The position numbers and the translations under genes are program-made. The notes beneath the pieces are model-generated. The model was not told the DNA's origin. It searched no databases and saw nothing but the letters and a program-made list of their open reading frames with translations. This document shows, piece after piece, positions 24,343 through 32,242 of a stretch of 64,000 nt of DNA (position 1 is its first letter; the number at the start of each line of letters is the position of its first letter). The DNA is from Chitinimonas sp036961565 (GTDB taxonomy: Bacteria > Pseudomonadota > Gammaproteobacteria > Burkholderiales > Chitinimonadaceae), in NCBI RefSeq assembly GCF_036961565.1, contig NZ_JBAMDD010000011.1, forward strand, positions 62,001-126,000, written 5' to 3'.

Positions 24343-26214
24343 TCAACTCCCGTTTCCGCTCGTGCCCAGACGCCCGGGCTCAAACAACCTGACTTCCTGT
24401 TCCCTGCCTTTTACATGGTGCAAGCCGCAATCACGGTAGCTGAAATCCGCCTGCGCCAGCAGCATGGTCGACTCTGCCACCAGCACCCGCGCCACCCCCT
24501 TGGTCTGCCCTTCTATGCGGCTGGCCAGGTTCACCGTGTCGCCTATTGCAGTGTAGTCCAGTCTATCGCGGGAGCCGATAAAGCCGACAACCGCAGGCCC
24601 ACTATTGAGGCCGATGCCAATGTCGAAATCATGCCCCAGCTCGGTCAGCTCGGCCTTGAAGCGCACCAGCGCCTCGGCCATCTCGATGGCGGCCGCGATC
24701 GCGTGCCTGGCGTGGTCAGGGTCATTCACCGGGGCGCCCCAGAAGGCCATGATGGCATCGCCGATGAACTTGTCCAGGGTGCCGCCATGGCGGAAGATGA
24801 TTTCCACCTGGGTGGAGAAATAGCGGTTGAGCAGGGAGACAATGGCTTCGGGCGAGCGGGTTTCCGACAGCGTGGTAAAACCGCGTATGTCCGAGAACAG
24901 CACCGTCACCTGGCGGCTTTCGGCGTTCACCTCGGTATTGATCTCACCATTGGCCACCAGATCGCTGACCACGCGCGGGTCCAGAAAACGCTGGAACATG
25001 CCCATGGCCCGCTCGCGCTGCTGCCGCTCCTTCAGATAGGCCAGCAGGGCACACAGCCAGAAATAGCCCCAGCCCCAGGCCAGCGGCGCAAACAGGGGCA
25101 GGAACAACCCGCGTCCCAACTGCCACCAGGCTATCGCCACCACCAGTACATTCACCCCCAGCAGGCCATACAGGATGCGGGTAGGTGCATAGCCACAGGC
25201 AAACAGCCAGGCGATGGTGCCCAGCAACAACGCGACAAAGGGCAGCACCAGCGGCCTGGGCTTCTCGCCCAGCCAATCGCCTGCACGCAGGTTGTCTATG
25301 CTGGTGGCCAGGATATCGACACCAGGATAGGTGCTGGCCAAGGGGGTAAGGCGCAGATCCATCAGGCCCGGCGCCGCCGCACCGACCACCACGATCTTGT
25401 CCTTGAACTCCATCACAGGACGGCGGGGTTGCTCGCGCTGGGCGTCTTCATACAGATCGGCATAGGATACATGTTGCCAGCCACTGCGCCAGTTGAGCAG
25501 GATACGGTCACCCTGCTGCGGCAGCGGCCAGGCCAGGTCGCGCGCCAGCCGGGCGGGCATGGAGGGGAAGCGCCACCCCTGGTAGTCCTTGTAGAGCAGG
25601 TAGTGGCGGCCCACCAGGTCGCTGTCCTCCACAAAATTGATCAGCCCGCCGCGCATGGCCTCCGGCTGCTTGTGCTGCAGCATCACCAGGGGCAGCAAGA
25701 CGGGGATACGGGTTTGCGGATTGGCACCAGGCAATGCCGCCACACCGACAGCGGGTGGAATCATGCTGGCCAGGGGCCCGCCACTGCCACTGTCCTGCAG
25801 CGCCATGGCCAGATAAACGTTGTTGTGGGCCGCTACCGTCTCGGCAAAGGCCTGATCATGCTCGGGACGGTAAAAATCCATCTCGTTGAAATGGATATCA
25901 AACACGATGGCGCGAGCACCCTGGCGTGCCAGATAGTCGGTCAACTCGCCGTGCACCGAACGTGGCCAGGGCCAACTGCCGGCCGCCTCGTTCATCCGCT
26001 CGAGCGAGCGCTGGTCGATATCGACCACCACCACGCCGGTCGAAACCGGGCGCCGCTTGGCATGCTCGCGCAGCAGCACATCGCCGGCGCGCTGGTCGAT
26101 GATGCGGCTGGTGTGCAATACGGTGTAGTCCAGCAACACCAGCAGCAAGCTGATGGCCAGCCAGTGCCACCAGGAGAAATGGCGCAGCAGGCGTAAAAGG
26201 TGTGCGGAGGTCAT
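24343..26214 (-). CDS. CHASE2-sensor adenylate/guanylate cyclase
   Basis: A 623-residue membrane protein. TM1 lies at about residues 13-32, an extracytoplasmic CHASE2 domain at about 35-290 (starting DQRAGDVLLREHAKR), three TM helices at about 300-385, then a class III cyclase domain at about 430-605. Metal Asp D442 is in FSDIRGFTTLSE and the second is in DKFIGDAIMAFWG. The Lys in DKF and the Asp in RLDYTAIGD are the adenine-specifying pair, so cAMP is the likelier product. It is the first gene of a three-gene operon with the SH3 and M48 genes. Confidence 0.92.
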   Translation of the reverse strand: MTSAHLLRLLRHFSWWHWLAISLLLVLLDYTVLHTSRIIDQRAGDVLLREHAKRRPVSTGVVVVDIDQRSLERMNEAAGSWPWPRSVHGELTDYLARQGARAIVFDIHFNEMDFYRPEHDQAFAETVAAHNNVYLAMALQDSGSGGPLASMIPPAVGVAALPGANPQTRIPVLLPLVMLQHKQPEAMRGGLINFVEDSDLVGRHYLLYKDYQGWRFPSMPARLARDLAWPLPQQGDRILLNWRSGWQHVSYADLYEDAQREQPRRPVMEFKDKIVVVGAAAPGLMDLRLTPLASTYPGVDILATSIDNLRAGDWLGEKPRPLVLPFVALLLGTIAWLFACGYAPTRILYGLLGVNVLVVAIAWWQLGRGLFLPLFAPLAWGWGYFWLCALLAYLKERQQRERAMGMFQRFLDPRVVSDLVANGEINTEVNAESRQVTVLFSDIRGFTTLSETRSPEAIVSLLNRYFSTQVEIIFRHGGTLDKFIGDAIMAFWGAPVNDPDHARHAIAAAIEMAEALVRFKAELTELGHDFDIGIGLNSGPAVVGFIGSRDRLDYTAIGDTVNLASRIEGQTKGVARVLVAESTMLLAQADFSYRDCGLHHVKGREQEVRLFEPGRLGTSGNGS

Positions 26215-26282
26215 GGCGTGGCCGGGCGATCAGACAGCTTGCTTTTTAGCAGCCTGCGGCCCCGATCTCCAGTGCCGTCCGC

Positions 26283-26654
26283 TTATTTCAACGGCCCCAT
26301 GCGCGTCATGGCTGGCTTGTGCTGGCGTAGCATCTGGGCCACAAAGGCATCCCGCTGGGTAGGCGCGCAGCGGGCCAGCAAGCGGAAAGTCTCGCTGGGC
26401 AGGCGGCGATAGCGCCGGCGATCCCGTTGCGGGTGGACCTGGCGCCAGCGGTTGAACACCAGCCAATCCCACAGCTCATCAGCCACCGGCTCACCTATCT
26501 TCATGACCAGGTCACGATAGGCAATGTAGTCGCCAATATGGGGTCGGGGGCCGGGGTCAGGCAATTGCCGGCTGACACGCATGCCCAGCAAGCCGCGCAG
26601 GCGATCCCGCCAGCGGCTGTTACCACGATTTCGATAATTTGGCGTGTGATACAT
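26283..26654 (-). CDS. Conserved-looking hypothetical protein, Arg/Trp-rich
   Basis: I do not recognise this protein. It is about 123 residues from ATG 26654, or 144 from a TTG at 26717. It is basic, with many Arg and Trp residues, and holds the segment GEPVADELWDWLVFNRW followed by an Arg-rich stretch, then ERFRLL-like helices. It has no signal peptide or TM segment. The ATG is preferred because the TTG lies only 8 nt after a terminator-like hairpin, but neither start has a good ribosome-binding site. The first third has lower GC at third positions than its neighbours. It may be cotranscribed with nothing. Confidence 0.5.
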   Translation of the reverse strand: MYHTPNYRNRGNSRWRDRLRGLLGMRVSRQLPDPGPRPHIGDYIAYRDLVMKIGEPVADELWDWLVFNRWRQVHPQRDRRRYRRLPSETFRLLARCAPTQRDAFVAQMLRQHKPAMTRMGPLK

Positions 26655-26724
26655 GGCGGCAATCCGTTCCTCAACAAGCCTCTGTGCCTGCTCTATCTTA
26701 GGCAAGCCACAGCTCAAATGCGTA

Positions 26725-26744
26725 AGGGCCGGATAACCGGCCCT
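26725..26744 (-). terminator. Hairpin terminator after yebC
   Basis: AGGGCCGG and CCGGCCCT form a perfect 8-bp stem with a 4-nt loop, 72 bases past the yebC stop. On the minus strand it is followed by TTACGCATTTG, a weak T-rich tail. Confidence 0.5.
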
Positions 26745-26815
26745 CGGTCGGGCAGTACAGCATCCATCGCGGCGGCTTTACCAGCCCGCCCGCAGACTGC
26801 CCGTCTACTGGTCTG

Positions 26816-27541
26816 TTACTCGTCCATCAGGGCGGTGGTGTAGACCTCCTGGACATCGTCCAGGCTTTCCAGCGCATCCAGCAGCTTCTGCATCTTCACG
26901 GCATCGTCGCCGGCCAGCGGTGTCTCGGCCTGCGGCTTCATGGTGGCTTCGCCCATTTCAGCCTTGAAACCAGCGGCCTCCAGCGTTTCCTTGATGGTGA
27001 CGAAGTCATAGGGAGGGGTGATCACCTCGATGGAACCATCGTCATTGCTCACCACATCGTCAGCACCAGCCTCCAGCGCCGCCTCCATCAAGGCATCCTC
27101 ATTGGTGCCAGGGGCAAAGATCAGGTAGCCACAGTGCTTGAACTGGAACGACACGCAACCATCAGTGCCCATATTGCCGCCGTACTTGCTGAAAGCATGG
27201 CGCACATCGGCCACGGTACGGGTCTTGTTATCGGTCAGGCAATCCACCATGACGGCAGCACCACCTATGCCATAGCCCTCGTAGCGTGTTTCCAGATAGT
27301 CCACGCCCTCCAGGTTGCCGGCACCGCGATCAATGGCGCGCTGGATATTGTCCTTGGGCATATTGGCACCCAGGGCCTTGTCCACCGCCAGTCGCAGGCG
27401 CGGGTTGGTGGCAGGGTCGGGGTCGCCCATCTTGGCAGCAACCGTGATTTCCTTGATCAGCCGCGTGAACAGCTGGCCGCGCTTGGCGTCCTGACGACCC
27501 TTGCGGTGTTGAATATTCGCCCACTTGGAATGGCCGGCCAT
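26816..27541 (-). CDS. yebC: YebC/TACO1 family regulatory protein
   Basis: A 241-residue protein with the invariant start MAGHSKWANIQHRKGRQDAKRG and the acidic patch GADDVVSNDDGSIEV. The family binds DNA or nascent translation complexes; recent work ties it to relief of ribosome stalling, and older work to repression of neighbouring genes. The start at 27541 is fixed by the conserved N-terminus. It stands alone; ruvC, usual beside it in many proteobacteria, is absent here. Confidence 0.95.
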   Translation of the reverse strand: MAGHSKWANIQHRKGRQDAKRGQLFTRLIKEITVAAKMGDPDPATNPRLRLAVDKALGANMPKDNIQRAIDRGAGNLEGVDYLETRYEGYGIGGAAVMVDCLTDNKTRTVADVRHAFSKYGGNMGTDGCVSFQFKHCGYLIFAPGTNEDALMEAALEAGADDVVSNDDGSIEVITPPYDFVTIKETLEAAGFKAEMGEATMKPQAETPLAGDDAVKMQKLLDALESLDDVQEVYTTALMDE

Positions 27542-27662
27542 GATAAAAATCCTCGAAAACGAATCAGAAGAAGGCCGGCATTTTATCACAGCGGCATTTG
27601 CTGCTGGCTGACAGCTCTTCTACACTGCCTTGGCTTTGCCATTTCCCCTATTGGAGTTCACC

Positions 27663-27953
27663 ATGAAACTGCTGGCCCTTATCGCTCCCGCCCTGCTGTG
27701 CCTGAGCCTCGCCCACGCTGCCGACGCCCCCGCCACGGCCAAGGAACCCACCAAGCAACAGAGCAAGATGGTTCAGTGCAACAAGGATGCCGAAGGCAAA
27801 AAGGGCGACGAGCGCAAGAAATTCATGAGCGAATGCCTCAAGGCCAAGCCTGCCAATCCGCAGCAGGAGAAGATGAAGGCCTGTAACAAGGAGGCCGAAG
27901 GCAAGAAAGGCGACGAGCGCAAGAAGTTCATGAGCGAGTGCCTGAAGAAGTAA
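27663..27953 (+). CDS. PsiF-repeat exported protein
   Basis: A 96-residue protein with signal peptide MKLLALIAPALLCLSLAHA and two PsiF repeats (about residues 36-60 and 72-95). Each has the form CNK-AEGKKGDERKKFMSECLK, so four cysteines in total. In E. coli psiF is induced by phosphate starvation, but the molecular function is unknown. The two repeats are near-identical at DNA level. The start at 27663 has GGAG. It is convergent with xerD, and I see no clear Pho box upstream. Confidence 0.88.
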   Translation: MKLLALIAPALLCLSLAHAADAPATAKEPTKQQSKMVQCNKDAEGKKGDERKKFMSECLKAKPANPQQEKMKACNKEAEGKKGDERKKFMSECLKK

Positions 27954-27998
27954 TACCGCCATCTCCCCTCACGGTGTGGCTCGCCTGGCGAGCCACGG

Positions 27999-28979
27999 TC
28001 ATGCCCCACCGCGACGGCCACGCGGGTGATGCGCCGCATGCAGGGTTGCCAGCCTGGCCTTGGCCACATGGGTGTAGATCTGGGTGGTGGTAATGTCCGC
28101 ATGCCCCAGCAGCAGCTGCACCACCCGCAAGTCCGCACCGTGGTTGACCAGGTGGGTGGCAAAGGCGTGCCGCAGCACATGCGGGCTCAGTCGCTGGGCC
28201 GCGATGCCCACCCGCAGTGCGTACTGCTTGACGATATACCAGAAGCCCTGCCGGGTCAGCGGCTGGCCATGGGCATTCACAAAGGCAATCGGGTGGGCAC
28301 GGCCGTCCAACAACTGCGGCCGTCCTTCGGCCAGATAGCGCCGGAACGCCTGCTGCGCCGGCTGGCCCATGGGCACCAAGCGCGTCTTGTCGCCCTTGCC
28401 ATGCTCTATCCGCACCGAACCCTCGGCCAGGTTCATGGCCGCCAGCGGCAAGACCACCAACTCCGACACCCGAAGGCCTGCCGCATACATCAGCTCCAGC
28501 ATGGCCGCGTCACGCAGGCCCAGCGGCGTATCCAGCGCGGGTGCACGCATCAGCGCCTCCACCTCCACCTCGGACAGCGTCTTGGGCAAGGGCCGCACCA
28601 GCCTTGGGCCATCCAACTCGCTGGTGGGATCCTGGGCTATCGTCTCCTCCTCCAGCAAATGCCGGTAGTAGCGACGCAAAGCCGACAACAAGCGACCACG
28701 GGATGCCCCATTCTTGCCTCGCATCAAGGCCGGCAACCGGCGCTTGTCCACCTCGCTCAACGCCGCCGTCTCGGTGTAGCGCGCGGCCAGCAAGGCCAGG
28801 TAATCCCGTATCTGCTCTGGGCCCGCGCTCAGGCTGTCGCTACTCAATTGCGCCAGCCAATCGGCCCACTGGGTCAGATCGCGCCGGTAGCTATCCGCGG
28901 TATGGCTGCTCCAGCCCTCCGCCAGCCAGGCGGCATCGATAAAACCGTCTATTCTGTCCCGATCCGTCATGGCGGACAT
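27999..28979 (-). CDS. xerD: Site-specific tyrosine recombinase XerD
   Basis: A 326-residue tyrosine recombinase that acts with XerC and FtsK to resolve chromosome dimers at dif. A SAM-like core-binding domain (about residues 8-100) precedes the catalytic domain. Catalytic residues are visible: Arg in GLRVSEL, Lys in GKGDKTRLVP, HVLRH, His in LLGHAD and the nucleophile Tyr in QIYTHV. The C-terminus is slightly longer than usual, with a His/Arg/Gly-rich tail. The ATG at 28979 has GAGGTG. It is divergent from the AEC transporter gene. Confidence 0.93.
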   Translation of the reverse strand: MSAMTDRDRIDGFIDAAWLAEGWSSHTADSYRRDLTQWADWLAQLSSDSLSAGPEQIRDYLALLAARYTETAALSEVDKRRLPALMRGKNGASRGRLLSALRRYYRHLLEEETIAQDPTSELDGPRLVRPLPKTLSEVEVEALMRAPALDTPLGLRDAAMLELMYAAGLRVSELVVLPLAAMNLAEGSVRIEHGKGDKTRLVPMGQPAQQAFRRYLAEGRPQLLDGRAHPIAFVNAHGQPLTRQGFWYIVKQYALRVGIAAQRLSPHVLRHAFATHLVNHGADLRVVQLLLGHADITTTQIYTHVAKARLATLHAAHHPRGRRGGA

Positions 28980-29032
28980 AAAGTCACCACCTCATACTGC
29001 ATTTCGCTCGAACAGGCCGATAATCCCAGCCC

Positions 29033-29920
29033 ATGATCACCCTGCTGCTACCTGACTTCCTGCTGATACTGCTGGGCTATGCGCTCAGGCGCAGCAGCTT
29101 TCGCGACGATGGTTTCTGGCAGGGCATGGAACAGTTTATCTACTACGTACTGTTTCCGCCGCTGCTCTTCAATGCAGTGTCACGCGCGCCACTGGACATG
29201 GTACAAAGCGGCCCCATGCTGCTGGCCGGCTTGCTGTTTACCCTGGGCGGCCTGTTGCTGGGCTATGCCGCCCGCTGGCTGATGCAGGCCACACCCGCCG
29301 CACTGAACAGCGGCACACAATGCGCCTACCGCTTCAATACCTATGTGGGCCTGGCCATCATCGGCGGCCTGCACGGCCAGCAAGGCATTGCCGCCTTCGC
29401 CGTGCTGGTCGGCCTGCTGATTCCACTGGTCAACCTCGTGGCCATACTGCAACTGACCCAGGGCCAGGGCCAGCGCATCTGGCGCGAGCTGCTGAGTAAC
29501 CCGCTGATCCTCGCCATCGCCCTGGGGCTGTGCTGGAACCTCAATGAATGGTCGTTGCCCACCTGGCTGCACCACGGCCTGGGCCTGCTGGCAGGTGCGG
29601 CCTTGCCATTGGGTCTCATGACCGTAGGCGGCGCCCTGCGCCTAGCTGCCTGGCGCGGCGCGCCCTGGCTAGTTGCCTGGTGGTCGGTGGTCAAGCTGCT
29701 GCTGTTGCCCTTGCTGGCCGTTGCCAGCTGCCGCCTGCTGGGGGTAACCGGCGTGTACTACCAGGCAGCACTGGTATTGGCCTGCCTGCCCTCTGCCACC
29801 ACCGCCTATATCCTGGCGGTGCGCCTGGGCAGCGACGGCCAGTTGGTCGCTGCCACCATTACCGCCACCACGCTGGGCGCCATGCTGACCGTGCCGCTCA
29901 ACCTTGCCCTGTGGGGATGA
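29033..29920 (+). CDS. AEC family transporter
   Basis: A 295-residue inner-membrane protein with about ten hydrophobic helices, of the auxin efflux carrier family (membrane transport protein fold). The N-terminal helix with LLPDFLLILLGYALRR and the repeated helical halves are typical. Substrates in bacteria are mostly unknown; malate and other carboxylates are reported for some members. It is divergent from xerD across 53 bp and ends at a bidirectional terminator. Confidence 0.85.
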   Translation: MITLLLPDFLLILLGYALRRSSFRDDGFWQGMEQFIYYVLFPPLLFNAVSRAPLDMVQSGPMLLAGLLFTLGGLLLGYAARWLMQATPAALNSGTQCAYRFNTYVGLAIIGGLHGQQGIAAFAVLVGLLIPLVNLVAILQLTQGQGQRIWRELLSNPLILAIALGLCWNLNEWSLPTWLHHGLGLLAGAALPLGLMTVGGALRLAAWRGAPWLVAWWSVVKLLLLPLLAVASCRLLGVTGVYYQAALVLACLPSATTAYILAVRLGSDGQLVAATITATTLGAMLTVPLNLALWG

Positions 29921-29956
29921 ATGCCCCGCACATGTGCGCCCTGCCGGGCGCACCAT

Positions 29957-29988
29957 AAAAAAACGGCCGTCTTGCGACGACCGTTTTT
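29957..29988. terminator. Bidirectional terminator between AEC gene and rplS
   Basis: AAAACGG-CGTC and GACG-CCGTTTT (one mismatch) around a TTGC loop, with A and T runs on the two sides. It serves the convergent AEC transporter (stop 29920) and rplS (stop 30012). Confidence 0.88.
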
Positions 29989-30011
29989 CAAGCAGCAGCA
30001 GTGTCCGTCGC

Positions 30012-30395
30012 TTAAGCGGCGGCAACAGCAGCGACCTTGCGGGCCGGCAGCTTTTCCTTGATACGTGCGGACTTGCCCGAGCGGTCGCGCAGGTAGTACA
30101 GCTTGGCGCGACGCACATCACCACGACGCTTCACTTCAACCGAAGCAACCAGCGGCGAGTAGGTCTGGAAAGTACGCTCAACGCCTTCACCCGACGAAAT
30201 CTTGCGGACGATGAAGGAGCTGTTCAGGCCGCGGTTACGCTTGGCGATAACAACGCCTTCGTAAGCCTGCAGACGCTCGCGGTTACCTTCCTTCACCTTC
30301 ACTTGCACGATGACGGTGTCACCGGGGGCGAATTCGGGGAGGGTCTTGCCCAGACGGGCGATTTCTTCTTGTTCCAGCTTGGCGATGAGATTCAT
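30012..30395 (-). CDS. rplS: 50S ribosomal protein L19
   Basis: 127 residues. L19 contacts the 30S subunit at the subunit interface. The conserved opening MNLIAKLEQEEIARL and the block FAPGDTVIVQVKVKEGNRER are visible, with KVRRAKLYYLRD-like ending. It is the last gene of rpsP-rimM-trmD-rplS and is separated from trmD by about 60 bp. Confidence 0.98.
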   Translation of the reverse strand: MNLIAKLEQEEIARLGKTLPEFAPGDTVIVQVKVKEGNRERLQAYEGVVIAKRNRGLNSSFIVRKISSGEGVERTFQTYSPLVASVEVKRRGDVRRAKLYYLRDRSGKSARIKEKLPARKVAAVAAA

Positions 30396-30456
30396 CGTTC
30401 AATACTCCAGTGTGAAGCTTGTTCCTTCTCAGGCTGCCAGCCACCTCTCGGTGCGC

Positions 30457-31230
30457 TCAGGCATCCTCTTTACGTGCATCCTGATCCTGTTCGGACTGGA
30501 ACTCACGGAGAAGACGAGCTTCCTCTTTTGTCAGTTGGCGATCCTGCAGCAACTCGGGCCGACGCAACCACGTCCGCCCCAGCGACTGCTTAAGCCGCCA
30601 ACGCCTGATCGCTGCATGGTTGCCCGAAAGCAGGACTTCCGGAACCGCCATACCGCGATATTCTTCTGGACGGGTGTAATGGGGGCAATCCAGCAACCCG
30701 TCCACAAAACTGTCTTCCTGCGCCGAGGCCGCATCATTCAGCACCCCGGGCAACTGCCTGACCAGCGCATCGATCAGCACCATGGCCGGCAATTCGCCGC
30801 CCGACAGCACATAGTCGCCGATGGAGATTTCCTCATCCACCTGGCGCGCAATCACACGCTCGTCTATGCCTTCGTAGCGACCGGCCAGAATGATCAGGCC
30901 GGGCTCCTGCAGCAGTCGCATCACCGACTCATGCGTCAGCGGCGCACCCTGCGGCGACATATAAACCACTCTACTACGCGCAGCACCGGCAGCAGCCTGC
31001 GCCGCCCTGGCATCCTCAATGGCGGCCTCCAGCGGCTCTGGCAACATCACCATGCCGGGGCCGCCACCATAGGGGCGATCATCCACCCGCCGGTAATTGC
31101 CCGTGCTGTAGTCGCGTGGGTTCCAGCACTGCAGGCCAAACAAGGCTTGCTCGTGCGCCCGCTGCGTCACGCCATGCTGGGCAATCGCCTCGAACATGGC
31201 AGGAAAAATCGTGACGACATCAAAGCGCAC
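30457..31230 (-). CDS. trmD: tRNA (guanine-N1)-methyltransferase TrmD
   Basis: 257 residues. It methylates G37 of tRNAs with a G at position 36, using SAM, which prevents +1 frameshifting. The MRFDVVTIFPAMF start and the knotted SAM-binding motifs GRYEGIDERV and VLSGGELPAMV are intact. It lies one base after the rimM stop. Confidence 0.98.
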   Translation of the reverse strand: MRFDVVTIFPAMFEAIAQHGVTQRAHEQALFGLQCWNPRDYSTGNYRRVDDRPYGGGPGMVMLPEPLEAAIEDARAAQAAAGAARSRVVYMSPQGAPLTHESVMRLLQEPGLIILAGRYEGIDERVIARQVDEEISIGDYVLSGGELPAMVLIDALVRQLPGVLNDAASAQEDSFVDGLLDCPHYTRPEEYRGMAVPEVLLSGNHAAIRRWRLKQSLGRTWLRRPELLQDRQLTKEEARLLREFQSEQDQDARKEDA

Positions 31231-31231
31231 G

Positions 31232-31804
31232 TCAGTAATCCAGGCCCCAATCGACCTTGATCACGCCGGCAAGCTGGTCAACGCTGTCGATGACCGGGCC
31301 CACGAACGGAATCAGGCGTTCAACCTGGCCATCCTTCACCACCAGCACGTCATTGGCGCCGGTGCTGAGCAGGTTGTCTACCTTGCCCAGGCTTTCGCCC
31401 TGCAGGTTGACAACGGCCAGGCCGATCAGATCGGCCCAGTAGTATTCACCCTCATCTGCCGGCGGCATGGCTGAGCGAGGAATCGCAACAGTCATCCCCT
31501 TGAAACCATGGGCGACATCACGATCCGTCACGCCTTCCAGCTTGGCAGACAGATTCTTGGGCTGGCGATTACCCTCTTCGACACGATAGGCGCGCCAGTT
31601 GCCATTACGGCCCAGCCACCAAACATCGTAATCAAACAGGCTATCGGCGTACTCGGTGTCGGAAACCACCTTCACCCAGCCGCGTATACCAAACGCACCT
31701 GCGACAAAACCCATCGACACCAGATCAGCCGGTACACCGGCCGGTGATGCTGCGATGGGCTTTTGGTCCGCCGGCTTCATGTCGGCGCTCACGTCCTTCG
31801 GCAC
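31232..31804 (-). CDS. rimM: 16S rRNA processing protein RimM
   Basis: 190 residues. It is a 30S assembly factor that binds S19 and helps mature the 3' domain. The RimM N-domain begins at about residue 28 with MGFVAGAFGIRGWVKV, and the PRC-barrel domain holds YYWADLIGLAVVN. The start is GTG at 31804, directly after the rpsP stop; an ATG at 31780 would remove eight residues and may be the true start. Confidence 0.95.
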   Translation of the reverse strand: MPKDVSADMKPADQKPIAASPAGVPADLVSMGFVAGAFGIRGWVKVVSDTEYADSLFDYDVWWLGRNGNWRAYRVEEGNRQPKNLSAKLEGVTDRDVAHGFKGMTVAIPRSAMPPADEGEYYWADLIGLAVVNLQGESLGKVDNLLSTGANDVLVVKDGQVERLIPFVGPVIDSVDQLAGVIKVDWGLDY

Positions 31805-32047
31805 TTAGGCCGGCAGACGCTTGACCAGCTTCTTGACGCTGTCAGCCAGCTGGGCACCGTTGCCAATCCAGTGGCTCAGGCGGTCAGCAGCAATGCGCAG
31901 ACCCTCTTCGCCATCCTTGGCTTGGGGGTTGTAGAAGCCGATGCGTTCAATAAAGCGACCGTCGCGGCGGCAGCGCTTGTCGGCCACGACCACGTTGAAG
32001 AACGGACGATCCTTGGCGCCACCACGGGCAAGACGAATCACAACCAT
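31805..32047 (-). CDS. rpsP: 30S ribosomal protein S16
   Basis: 80 residues, beginning MVVIRLARGGAKDRPFFN, the S16 signature. It is a primary 30S assembly protein and the first gene of the rpsP-rimM-trmD-rplS operon, 43 bp downstream of a good sigma-70 -10 box. Confidence 0.98.
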   Translation of the reverse strand: MVVIRLARGGAKDRPFFNVVVADKRCRRDGRFIERIGFYNPQAKDGEEGLRIAADRLSHWIGNGAQLADSVKKLVKRLPA

Positions 32048-32089
32048 TATGTTGTTCCTAAAATTCTGGTTAGGCGGAGAAAGCCGGGC

Positions 32090-32119
32090 ATTCTACAACC
32101 ACCCAGCACAAAGCAGCAA
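32090..32119 (-). promoter_or_regulatory. Sigma-70 promoter of the rpsP operon
   Basis: On the minus strand TTGCTG (32119-32114), an 18-bp spacer, then TAGAAT (32095-32090), followed by a GC-rich start region GCCCGGC. The discriminator is of the kind seen in stringently controlled promoters. Confidence 0.6.
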
Positions 32120-32242
32120 GAAGATCTTGCAACTCAAGTAATTAGACCGTATCGGCAAACCACACAGGTGGCCGCCAGACGGGGCGCGCTACCAGCACAC
32201 CCACGTTGCACAACGACAAACCGGCAAGCTTTGAGCAGGCGT

